From positions 9,964,288-10,028,287 of the forward strand of contig NC_092676.1 in NCBI RefSeq assembly GCF_964355755.1: a DNA stretch of 64,000 nucleotides, written 5' to 3'. A program made the position numbers and the translations under genes. The notes beneath the pieces were generated by a model. It saw only the letters and a list, made by a program, of their open reading frames with translations, had not been told where the DNA came from and did not search any database. The stretch is from Antedon mediterranea (taxonomy: Eukaryota; Echinodermata; Crinoidea; Comatulida; Antedonidae). Shown here one piece after another: positions 11,601 to 24,021 of this stretch (position 1 is the first letter of the stretch; each line of letters starts with the position of its first letter).

Positions 11601-14600
11601 GTTGCCAACACTCTCATATTCTTTCTCGTTGGAGTCGTAATCACAGAGCGAGCGATGGAAAACGTTGATCCAATAGACTGGTTTTACATGTTGACCATTT
11701 ACGTGGGAATTAATATAATCAGGTAAATTACTTAAGAAAAGCACATCCATCCAAGCTAATAGTAAAAGGTTAAGTTAAACAAATTTGGAAAGTAAAAGTA
11801 GTGCATCAAAAATAGTCAGGGAAAAGTCAACATGGTGATTCTTTACGTTAAACGGCATCGGTTGGCATTTATCAGTATTTGCATAAATTTGTGCTTAATA
11901 AGCTAAAATATTTAAGAAATGCTTAAGCAAATACCTTAAGCTTTTTATCAAACCGTCATAACAGAAAAAATTGTCTTCGGTAAATTATACTTTGCATGTG
12001 CGTAAAATTAAAATCTAGAGGGCAGCAAATCTTTGTTTACGAGTTGATGTTTTGGTGTGAAACAACTCCGGAGTTTAAAACAGCGGGATTGAACAGCTGA
12101 ACGTTCTCTGGAGGGCTAACTGCGGGGACACACCGTTGTTTTTGGTGAGAAAGGTACCAACATCAAACTCTGTGGCCGTATTCACCAATCTCACTTAGGC
12201 TAAGGGAAATACTTACCCTTACAATGTAATAATTCCCTTAACAAAGGGAAACACTTAAGGGGTATTCACAAATGAGACAAAGGGATTCACTTACCCAGGG
12301 AAAACACTTAATTTAAGGGTAAAACGTATTGAAATGTATTGTCCCTTGAAACACAAAAAAATGAATGTCAAAATATTCTAAATTTAAAATGGCCATATCA
12401 AAGTAATATTAAAGTTATTCACTTTAAGTCGAAAATTCCAGCCAAAAACAACAAGTTTACGTAATTAACAGGTAAATTAGTTTGATTACATTTCGTCTGG
12501 AAAATCGTCGCGAGCGAAAGTAAACAAAGATTTCAAACCACGATTACGCATTATGCATATGCTAATTAGGATTGTTTACAACTCGTCATGGTTGAGAAGG
12601 TATTTTCACACAGATCGTGAGGAAGTTTTATGATTATGCATACAGAGTAGCCAAACAAGCGCGTTTCATTATGGGATATGTTTTGATCGAAAACTTTGAC
12701 TGGAAGTCAAAGTTATTTTTTTAACAAAAAAACGTCTGTATTTCAGTTAAATGATTTTTTTTTTTTGACAAAGTTTTGGTGATAGTTAATAACTATTATG
12801 ATACTTCAAAATGACCCACCTTTTTTCGAAATCTTTTATTCTTTATTTTTTTGGAATTAGTCAAAGGGACAATACATCTTTAAGGGTAAAAATAATCATA
12901 AATATTCATGAGTTGCCCCATGTCTAATCTTCGTAAAGATGGCCTAGAAATTGGACAAGCAAAACTAATATTTTCGGGATAGGTACGACCCATTTGACTA
13001 ACTTTTAGAAAACTGTATTGAACTGCCAAGGGTCGCTGTCATTGATAAAAATAAATAAATGTTGATTTGATTTAAAATGGATATGAAAAGATTTTAAAAT
13101 TTCACAAAAATGACTTTTTATGAATCCTTTTAATGTTAATAAACAGCACACAAAAAATTAGATTCAAATACCTAGAAGAACTTGAGAAATAAACAAATAA
13201 AATTTTGGTATAAAACGGCCGCAAAATGGCCGACCAACTGGCACGCCATCTTAATTTTTATGAACGTTCTATACGCACGTACGAGATCGTCAAATTTAGA
13301 GTTTGAAACACCCGGGGTTGTAGCCACGGTAGCAGTCGTTTTGTGATTGGTTAATGAATTTTAATACAGTCCAATCACCGCCTTGTCTCGTTCGCGGACT
13401 GTGTGGCGTAAACAAAATAAACAAACCCATCCTACACGAGACTCACGTGTTGCAAGCTCCCTGTTGCTGCTGCAGTCGTAGAAAATATCGATATTTCACA
13501 AATCAATAAAAAGTTATGTCTGCAAAGATTGTACGTGAAAAGAAGAGAGGGTGTATTTGTACATCTCACACTAAACCACTCACGCAGACTACAAAGTAGG
13601 CTAGGTCTAGTAGACTATAGTTTCTTCTAAATTTGCTAGTACTATACTAGGCCTACACATGGAGTTTACTCCATGGCCTACATACAGTACAAGAGAGTAG
13701 TAGTCGCCGGTCCACCGACGAACCTCCAGGAAGTGGACAAGGCGCGGGCGTAGACGTATGTAAAAGGCGACGTAAATAAAAAAGGTAAGCTTGTGTTGAA
13801 CTTGTTTTTGGCTCTGAATTTTGTTATTGACTAATATAGTAATATAATAATACTAATAATTAAAGTAGAGCAGAGGTGAGGCAGAGAGGATTATTATAGT
13901 TTAGTTAGTACTGTAATTAAATAATAACCTCTTTCTGTTTGTTACCAAGTTATAAAATATAATACTATAGGGCATAGGTAGGATTGAATAAAAATAATAG
14001 TACATTTCCAACCATTTATTGGTCTTATCTTTGCAGATTTATGGAATCAACAGTACATGAGATGGCTTGAAGAACTGTAATACCTGTAGTACTAGTAATA
14101 AAATTGTAAACATCAACAAATTATATGGCAGGAATAGTGTGTGGAATGAATTTTATTGAACAAATGTATCATAATGAGTTTGGAACAAGCAGGATTTTTC
14201 AAACGGGACATAAATTACTTTTGAGACCTAAGTGATACATTTTAATTCTATCAACACCAGCCAGCTCCATCATATTCCAGAGATTTTTTCATAAATGTCC
14301 ATTGTACATAGTATTTGGCTAAATAAATAAAAAAAGAAGTACAGTAGTGGTTTATTTGTTTATATACCCAGACCCATTTAGATGGTTAAAAACAAACACT
14401 ATATGATGCACTGCTACTAGTGTACTGTCTGGTAGTACATTACCATAGTTACAGTATGAATGTAACCATAGCATTCACGTCTAAAGCATTCTATTATGCA
14501 TATTTTACTATTCTTCATAAATATTTAGTTCTGTAATTTGAATTGTCTGCGCTCATTCTATACTTGGTGTCTTAGTATACTGCATATGTATCGTTCAAGC

Positions 14601-16977
14601 TTGATCCAAGTAGCATCTATTATAAAGTACGCTGGGCATCTTTCTATTCACCTGAAAAAAAGGAAAATGAATAAGCACATGTTTATCTGCCCTCAAAACA
14701 AAATAATAATTTAGTATAATGTATTATGTAAGTTTGATCAACAGTTTAAAATAGCAATGCTCAGTATCTGTTACCTTAATATTATAATTTGACTCTAACA
14801 TTTGTGCTTCCATTCCAATCAATAAATACATTTGCTTATCCCGTCCATCAATTATCATAGTTCCACTCCAATTATAGACCTGTAGGTAGGTAAAAATACA
14901 AATGAATTGTTTATTTATACTGTATTAATAATATATGATACAAGCTCAAATACCCCTAACTAGGCCTGGCCTGTTATACCCTTTATTACTACATTAGAGA
15001 AAATCCACCTCTATTCATTTTAATTGGGAATCCTAATATTTAGTATTCAGTGTTGCCTAGCCTAGGCTCTAGCTAGGGCGGTATGTAAATAATAACAAAA
15101 AAATATTTTAATAATGCGTTAGTCAGAAACGGACACTACAGCACACAACAATATTAATAAACGTACTTATAAATAATGTGTATATACATAATACAGTAAC
15201 ACAATTGTGCCTACCATTAACACCCTCAACGATACATCAAGGAGCATACGCTCTCAGCTCACCTCTGGCCGGGCGACTAAACACAGTATCTGGCAGTCAT
15301 CAATACTAAAAAGGCCTAGCCTAGGCCTAGCTAGCTCCAGGCCATGGCATTGCCAAACACCATTTACTCGTCCAACGGTTTCTTCAAAACGATGTTAACA
15401 CACGATGTGGACGAATTTCCATCAATTTCAGTTAATTACAACGAAATAATAATAAAATGATGTTTCAATAATACGTGTATACCATGGAGTAAAGAATAAT
15501 AATAATATTCTTTACTCCATGGTGTATACTAAATAGCGAAATAAACATCGCTCGCGAGAGGAGGGTCGAGAGAGAGGCCAAGGTGATTGACTCTGTGATT
15601 CTCACACATGCGCACAATAACTCCGTGTACCCAGCAAGATAGGCATTTGGCTATGAATTTCATGAAAGGTGGCCTTGAACAACGAAATTAAAATCATGGT
15701 TGATAATATGAATTAATTTTATTCGATTAAGCTAACATACTTATCCAAGAATAAAAATATCAAAGCGATAAGTAATTACTACCATGCTTTTGCATCAATC
15801 AATGATTTACTCCTAAATTCCTATCTCTGTAATACAAAAATAACTTTTAGTGATGTCACAAAAAGTTTTTCCCAGGGGCGTTTTGAGGGCGTTTTCGTCC
15901 TCCAAAACATTAAGTATGACTATGGCGAGCTTAAAACCGATTGATCTACACGTTGAGCCAATAAAATGATATTGCTAGGAACCCTTTCATATCCATTTTA
16001 AGTTTAGAGCGAATGATTTTCGTATGTATTTCCGAATGTTTCTGTTGCAGAAATGAGATAAGACGAAATTTTTCATCTTAAGGCAGGGTGTTGTTCGTCT
16101 TAGATTTAAGACAAAATTAAGCAATTTCTTTTGCTTAGATATATTGATAAATCTGACTTAAGCAAAATCAAGGATTTAAGGCAAAGTTAAGACGATTTTT
16201 TGCTAAGCAAGTTTGATAAATCCGGCCCCAGTGTCCTACACGCGCGAATCGCCCTACGCGGCCGGTGTAGGGGTACATGTTTGTCACGCTGTTAGCGTAC
16301 ATCGTTATCACAGTCGCTGAAAAATGTGACTTTCCGGGCTGAAAACCAATTCTAAACGTGAGAATCCTCTGTTTATATAGATTGAGCACTAAGGTGTGTT
16401 AATTAGAAAATGAATACAACATGAAGGGGTGTGTTTATTAGGGGCGGGATGTTTATTAGGAACAATACGCTGTCCTTATCATTAACTTGGATCGATATAT
16501 TTTCTTAAACCAATGAGATAAGTGCGCGTCAATCTTTACCGTCACCAAGCGCCCAATCACAATGCAACGATTCATCCTACTGCTCAACGCTTAAAAATTA
16601 TCGCATTTAACGGATAATTATCTATTATTATATAATTATTATGATTTGAATAAGATAATTATCGGTTAATTTTTTTCGAGATAATATATCATTGAATATA
16701 TTCCTTTTTAGAGCAATGACAATCGCAATGTTCAGTCCTATACTAGCCAGGCTTGGGTATGGATTGTCTTGGCGTAACGCAGTCATAATGACGTGGGGAG
16801 GTTTGAGAGGAGCAGTGGGCCTAGCCTTAGCACTGTTAGTCGAGCAAACTGACGAGTTCTTGGAACACGAAGAGCTAAGGAATGTCGGTAGTAAAGTATT
16901 GCTTCATACATCTGGAATTGTCATTCTGACTCTAATTGTGAATGCCACGACAATGCAGAGCTTACTCAAAACCCTTG
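5629..16977 (+). CDS. SLC9C1: SLC9C1 exons 1-7: Na+/H+ exchanger membrane core
   Basis: Exon 1 encodes an Asp/His-rich cytosolic start (MTEDDHDHAEIE, then HPHIVHHPHPTPY) leading into the first hydrophobic segment, which continues through exon 2 (IPYTVILLILGTGLG and LPVLIFESAF). Exons 3-4 carry the exchanger signature TDPVAVVALLKDLG and the ion-site region EGESLLNDG, whose Asn-Asp pair is typical of electroneutral exchangers. Exon 5 gives IRVALGGPAFGF and a further helix pair; exon 6 gives ANTLIFFLVGVVI; exon 7 contains the conserved WGGLRGAVGLALALL. Intron 4 (3.46 kb), intron 6 (4.99 kb) and intron 7 (4.56 kb) are swollen by repeats. The exon 7 donor is only a few bases from the tail of a 5S-derived SINE. 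Confidence 0.92.
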
Positions 16978-19900
16978 GTAAGTTATTTATTTATTTTATT
17001 TTATTCAATCGAACCAACAGCGATAATTACCGCCACTAACAGGTTTGATACAAACAAAGCCAGGACTGTTTAAAGCACCTTGATTGGTCCTGACATTGAT
17101 TAGGGGCTTCTCTCGTCCAGTGCCCACCTTGACCAGATGTCTAAGGCAGATACTAGATGCAGGGGCTGCCATATGAGTCGGCAGTGCTGATTTCTAATGC
17201 CTAACGGGACCCCAGCTCCGTATACAGCACCCGCTATTCCCAGATGGTCTCCCATCCAAGCTCTAACCAGGCCCAACGTTGCTTAATATCGGTGATCTGA
17301 CGAGAACCGGTGTTTCAACGTGGTAAACCGTATATGAGGCTCTATAACAAAAAATGAATTGGTTATCGACGTATCTATATATAAATTTACGTAAGGGCAA
17401 AATTCGGTAAATCGATTCGGTAAATCGCGCGTTATTTCTAGAATGTTTACTCGATGGTATATAAAGTTGGTTCGTACTTTCGGTACTGATTTTAACCACC
17501 TGATGTAACCCTGTTTACTAATTAAATTGAGTTCGATAATTAGTTATTGACGATTAAAACGAATTTAGGTTCAACGATTTGCCCCAAATAGGGGTGTTTT
17601 TCGATCGTGGTATACACTGTCTAATGGATGTCCGTCTTGAAAAATACCCGCAGACAATAATACGAGGATGCTTCGCATTTTCCTATCTCCTCCTACGATA
17701 ATTGTTGAAAACCGGTTGAACAGCTCGAGTACAGCATCATAATGTTGAAGACAGGCCGATTTTCTTTAAAAAATACTATTTTGATAGATTTAATATACGT
17801 TTATACAAATGTATTGATTTGCGATGAATGGAACATTCCAATCTCTGTTCCACAAGCGTCTATTCCCTCAGGCGTCGTAAAGGCAAGTACTGTATACTCA
17901 TAACAGAAATTCGATCCATTTTTTTTTCAATCTGTGCTGCAGAGGTTGGATATAATTTTTTTTTAAGCGGATAATGAGCTAGCGTTTTCACTCGCCGTAT
18001 ATTATGTACACATCTTTATTATTGCAGTTAAACCACCCACATCATCACCCTTCCCTCACTGGCATGAGTAGCGTTGTAAAACCAGTAGAGGATAGGCCTA
18101 CGGTACATCACATGCCCTAAACGCAGAACAACTTTGGTGGGTAGGGTAGGAACCAACTTAAGTATGAATTGGCTCTAAGAAACAATTGAAAACCATTAGT
18201 CCTACTAATTAAGTTGAGTTAGATAATTTAATATTTATTGACGATTAAATCGAATTTATGATTTTCCCCGAATAGAGGTAGTTTTCACAAATTGTTTTAC
18301 ATTATATAAACATATACACGTCGTAGTGATGTATCGTTACATGTACTGTACTATTTCAATCGACTATGACGGTGATAGTTTCAACAAAGTATTAAATCGC
18401 AATGTTTTACTGTGTGTAGTGGTATATTATTTGTAAAACATGAAAACAATTAATATTTCGTTACTAAATGGATAAAGAATATATTTAAAAATTGTTCCTC
18501 TTTGCACCCATCCTCTTCCCCATCCCTCAACCCTAATGTTACATACAAAACACAAATTAAGTTTGTTTAAATTTGACTTAAACAATTGGTCTAATTAATT
18601 CCCAGTGTGCTAATTTTAGTTGAGTACATAAATCACAGTGTCTTTTTATTCGTTCCTGTAAACGACATGTATTATTGTCCTGCGGTACGTACATTTGAAA
18701 TCGCCAGTTTTTTAACGCTGAAATTATTATGTATTCGAGAACCATCTGTGGGCACGACCTAGATGGTACGCGAGCGAAGCGAGCGTACCATCTAGTTTTC
18801 TCAAATTGTTCAGTACGGTAGGCCTGTTTTTCCTCTTTTTTCTGAGGCAGTATTTACAGTAGATGGAAATACTGTATGGAACCTGCCTAAAATATTGCAC
18901 ACAGTAATAAACAGGACAAATAATACTAATAATAATAATTATTATTATTAGGATCAACCAACTTTATTTTGTTGCTGTAGTGGAACTACCATGGTTCATA
19001 TCACTGTATGTCTCTTCATTGTAATCTTCAGGTCTGATATAAGATTAAGTCAAAGCTCTTAAAACATTCATTAAAAAAAAATAGAAACAAGAAACAAAAT
19101 CTTGTCGGGACGATAAAATACCTTTATATTCTTTTAGGCAAAATTGCCTAAAAAAATTGGGGAAAACGTTTACCTATCCTTTCATGATACAGTCATCACA
19201 TGTGAAAAACAGTAAATGCTGTATGATACTGGGCAATTGTCAGTTATGTAGAGAATCGGTTAGAATTACTCATGGTAACTCAAAAACAACCGCAAGGAAT
19301 TCGTTAAACAAATAAAGGTTAAATTTTAGTTAAACCAGTTGACAAGTACTTACTTGCTACGTTTCAGCTACTTTTAGTAGCCTTGTTCACGCAAATAACG
19401 TTGACATGATGTTCTGTCATTCGTCGTAGTTCGTATCCGGATATTCACCCCCTGGACATTTACCCCCCGGAAAACTACCCCCCGGACAACCACCACCTGG
19501 ACCACTACCCCCTTAGGACAACTACCCCTTTAGGACAACTACCCCCCGGACAAATACCCCCCGGACAACTACCCCCTTAGGACAACTACCCCCTTAGGAC
19601 AACTACCCTCTTAGGACAACTAACCCCTGGACAACTACCCCCGGACAATTACCCCCTAGGAACAATTACCCCCGGAGAATTACCCCCCCCCCCCCCCCCG
19701 GGTAATTACCCCACGGACAACTGCCTCTGACACAATACTCCCCGTAGGACAACTACCTCCTGGACCTGGACAATACTCCGAGGGCAAATAATCTTTTAGG
19801 ACAACTACCTCCGTAGGACAACTAACCCCTGGACAACTACCACCCAGAAAACTATCCCTTTAGAACAGCTACCCCCCGGACGGACAACTACCACCCAGAC

Positions 19901-22900
19901 CATTCAACAACCTGACCTCTGCAACAGCGTATAATAGGAATTAATAACTATATTTTAATTCGTTACTTTGACGAATTACTATTCATTATTGTAAACAAAA
20001 GTAAAAGATTGAACATAAATATAGCCTGGTATAAACTGAAGATTGTCACACATGATCATAGGATAGTCGAACGTATTATATAGTACTCCCTGTATTTACT
20101 GTAAAAACTGGGTTCGCTAATAATAATAATAATTTTTGCGTCAGGACAATGCTTCGATAACCACTGGTCTTAAAAGAATTAATTTTTGTCTCAAATTTGT
20201 CATTTGTATTTTTGTACACTTGAAGAATAATATCACTTTTGATATTTGACCTCAATGTTCACTCACCGAATAAACGGCGATCTTTAAATAAATTCCCCTC
20301 AAATAAACGGTGACCATGTCACTCTCATGACACATCATATGGAATAATCGGCGTCTATTTCCATTAGATTATACCCCTCCTATTGAATAAACAACTTTCT
20401 TCCAATAAATGTCCACCTAAAAACCACCTAAACAATAAACAGCCAAGGCCGTTTTTTTTCAATAAATACGGTACTTTAAATCTAGCACATCTAGGGCCTA
20501 CTAACGTGCTGTTAAACAGAATAATCGGTTAAAAACGGGTGTTTCGAAACTAGAGACCCGAGACCAGAGACCATGAGACCCGAGACCCAATACGAAAAGG
20601 GAGACCTAAATATACGAAAAGGGAGACCCACGTACGAAAAGGGAGACCCCACTATACGAAAAGGGAGACCCCACTATACGAAAAGGGAGACCCTAATATA
20701 CAAAAAGGGAGACCTAAATATACGAAAAGGGAGACCAAATATACGAAAAGGGAGACCCAAATATACGAAATGGGAGACCCAAATATACGAAAAAAGAGAC
20801 CAGACTATACGAAAAGGGAGACCCTAATATACGAAAAGGGAGACCCAAATATAGGTCTCCCTTTTCGTATTGGGTCTCGTGTCAGGTCTCTGGTCTCGGG
20901 TCTCTAGTTTCGAAACACCCGTTAAAAACAGATGATTTCATTTTTACAGAAACCGGTCCTATATATTTGTCTACTTTTAGATTGGGGGGGGGGGGGGTAG
21001 TTGACCGGGGGGGTAGTTGACCGGGGGGTAGTTGACCGGGGGGTAGTTGTCCTAAGGGGGTAGTTGTCCTAAGGGGGTGGTTGTCCGGGGGGTAGTTGTC
21101 CGGGGGGTTGTTATCCTAAGGGGTAGTTGTCCTAAGGGGGTAGTTGTCCGGGGGGTAATTGTCCGGGGGGTAGTTGTCCTAAGGGGGTAGTTGTCCGGGT
21201 GGTAAACATCCGGGGGGGTAACTGTCTAGGGGGTAGGTGTCTTAGAACCGTCGTAGTTCGGTGAATTGCGCCACCTCTCGTCTGATTTTCAGCTTTCTGC
21301 TGGTGTCCTCATTTGGATGCTCGGGTGTCCCTTTTTATTAACTATTTATTTAATATCCATTGAAACCAGATGAAATTTTTTGAGAAGGAATTCGTTGCAG
21401 AAAAAAATGAACGGAAGATAAAAATATGAATAGGTATACACATCACGTAAAACTTCGAATTGCGTAAATAAACTCATCATATATTTTCTGTATTTACTGG
21501 TTTGTTATATATTATACACTAAATATTCTTTTTTATAGGAATGAGTGATATTTCCGTTTCTCAGAGGTTAGCAATGGCAAACGCAGTAAAGAAGGTTATG
21601 GAGACCCAATCACGAACGTTGTCAATGCTGAAGGCAGATAGATTTCTGGCTGATGCTGAATGGTCGCTTGTGGAGAGAGTCTGCGATATCAAAGATCCTT
21701 ACACTTCAGAAGGAGGAGAAGTGTGTATACAATTGTTTTTAGATAATAATACTCATCAACATTTGTTTGTTGGTGATGTCAATGGTTGTTCATAATATTG
21801 TACGATTTTGAATGTTTTTATAACTAATGCAGGATACTAAGTTTAGTCCATAAAAAAGTAATGCGAACTTCTAATCATAGATACTACTTAAAAGCAATCG
21901 TTTGTAGACGAGCCAAGATTGCAACTAAGTGAACAGCTTTTATTAACTGATTCAGATTAAAGCAAATATGTAACGAAAGAAATTAGTGAGCATCGACTTC
22001 ACAATAACTTTCATGTATTAATTTGTACAGACAGAGGGTGATGGTGAAACAAAGCATGACCAGATATCGGGAATACGAAAAAGCAAATGTCCAAGTTGTA
22101 AAACACTAGTACCAAACGAACCATCGAAAAAAGAGTATGATGACATGTCGGAGGAAGCTCGTCTTAGGATGCTTAAAGCAGAACGTGTACCGTACAGTAT
22201 TCGTTATTATACAAATAATGATTGTTTATGAGTGCGATGGTACAAATAATTGAATGATGAAAGAAGGAATTCTATATTTCACGAGGCGAAACCCGTGTTA
22301 AGACAAAATGTCATATTTCACCGAATTTAATGATTTGTACCATCGCACAAATAATAAAAACATTCGTTATTTGTTGTAGATAAAATCTAAATAGGTTCTT
22401 GCTATTGTTGTGAAGGAGAGATCACGTCGTGCACGTCGATTCCTCCATTCGCAGAACAACAGATGGTGCATGCTGCTATTGGATTTCACGTACATTTTTT
22501 CGTACGCGATTAAAAAAAAAGAAAAAAGTAATATTAAACGATCGGTAAATAGTACGTGCTATTGCACTCCATGTGACCCACAATCGTCCAATCAAATGAC
22601 AGGAATTTATTTAGGTGCTATATAATCTTCGATATGTGATTTGCATTTATTAAAACTACAAGCCGTAATATGAACTTTAATTGAGTATTTTTTAATTATA
22701 GATCAGTTATTGGAAACAATTTGAACATGGAATGCTATCGAGAGAAGCAACTCGAGTTTTGGTTGGTTGCACAGAATCAGCGGCCGATGTTCACGACGAA
22801 TTGATTAAAGTTGATGAGATTAAAAAGAACTGGCAGATTAAAGGCATATATCCATATATGGTTAGTTAAACTTGTTTATTTAAACTTAAATCGTTTTAAT

Positions 22901-23975
22901 ATATACACAATATCATTTAAACGTTTCTTATAATAATAGGTATATTTTAAAAAAGAAAATAATCAACTACAACTCAAATCAATTCAAGTATCTCCATCAT
23001 TTTTGTACAATTTTGACGGATAACTTTTTTAAAATAATCCTATTAAAGCATAACAAATACGAATAACTCATTGTTTGTTCTCTTTTAGAAACGCAAATTT
23101 GAAGAGTGGATAAGTGTGAAAAAGAAAGAAAGCATACCACCACCAAGTAACAAGTTCCAAAATATCTTCTTTAAAATCTCTATGCATCAAGCATTCGAGC
23201 TGTTCATTTACTTCGTCATCTTTGCCAACATGGTACCGATTATTTTGGAGTTCGTTATAGATACAGAGCACTTACGGTACGACGATTACAAACCAGTTAT
23301 GCGAATTTCGAACTTCATTTTTATGTCTATTTACATCTTGGAGGCAATGATAAAGGTAACTAATGATGTAGAGAAATTATCAAATTGCACAGTATACCAT
23401 TCTACTTATATATATAATATATACTTATGTATAATGTATATAACTTTTGTATAAATAAGTGTAACTAACACCCATTAACAAATTGAGGGCGTACTTTACG
23501 CGTAGAATACCAAATAAGGTAATGTTCGTCACGCTTTCTCAATTCACAATCAGTACATAGATTTCTACGCGATTAAATCTAATTCTAGGGCTATTATAAG
23601 AATAAGTTATATATATTTATATAAATAAATGAAAGACACTAGTAAATTACCAACTGAACATTTTATTGCACTACAGGCTGTTTCATGAGTATGAACTCAA
23701 TCTTCAGGTGCTTGGCTCTGAATGATAGTCACAAGTGAATACAAAAAGCTATAATGAAGTCTTAAGGCAAACTGTTTATGTGAACAATAGTATGCTAATT
23801 AGCAAGTACAACACATCTCTATTTCCTGGACAGTCTATTGTTAACCAAATTCTTATTATCTAAATTACTGATACTTTAGTAGAAACTTTCTCCTATGTCT
23901 ACATGCCCTGACTAATTCGCTCTACATTTTGTATTGAGCACTTTCGCTTTCATGGTCTGCGTTAAATTCACCACG

Positions 23976-24021
<46 letters not shown>

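Larger units (their letters stand above)
19422..21260. mobile_element. TU/FB-type foldback element with minisatellite arms
   Basis: A C-rich minisatellite (19442-19890, core GGACAACTACCCCC) is mirrored 1.1 kb away by a G-rich one (20986-21235, core GGGGGTAGTTGTCC), so the arms are inverse of each other on one strand. The centre holds a second inverted pair (about 20535-20625 and 20845-20922) around another minisatellite. Identical 12-bp direct repeats CGTCGTAGTTCG at 19422-19433 and 21249-21260 flank the whole. Sea-urchin TU and fly FB elements are known to have long inverted arms built of short tandem repeats. No transposase is seen, so it would be non-autonomous. Confidence 0.7.

Noticed and set aside
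17220-17336. Functional 5S rRNA gene
   Set aside because: It is fused to a SINE body and LINE-type tail, carries substitutions, and no T-run terminator follows the 5S part.
20573-20827. 84-codon frame rich in RKGRP repeats
   Set aside because: Translation of the 22-23-bp minisatellite in the centre of the foldback element.
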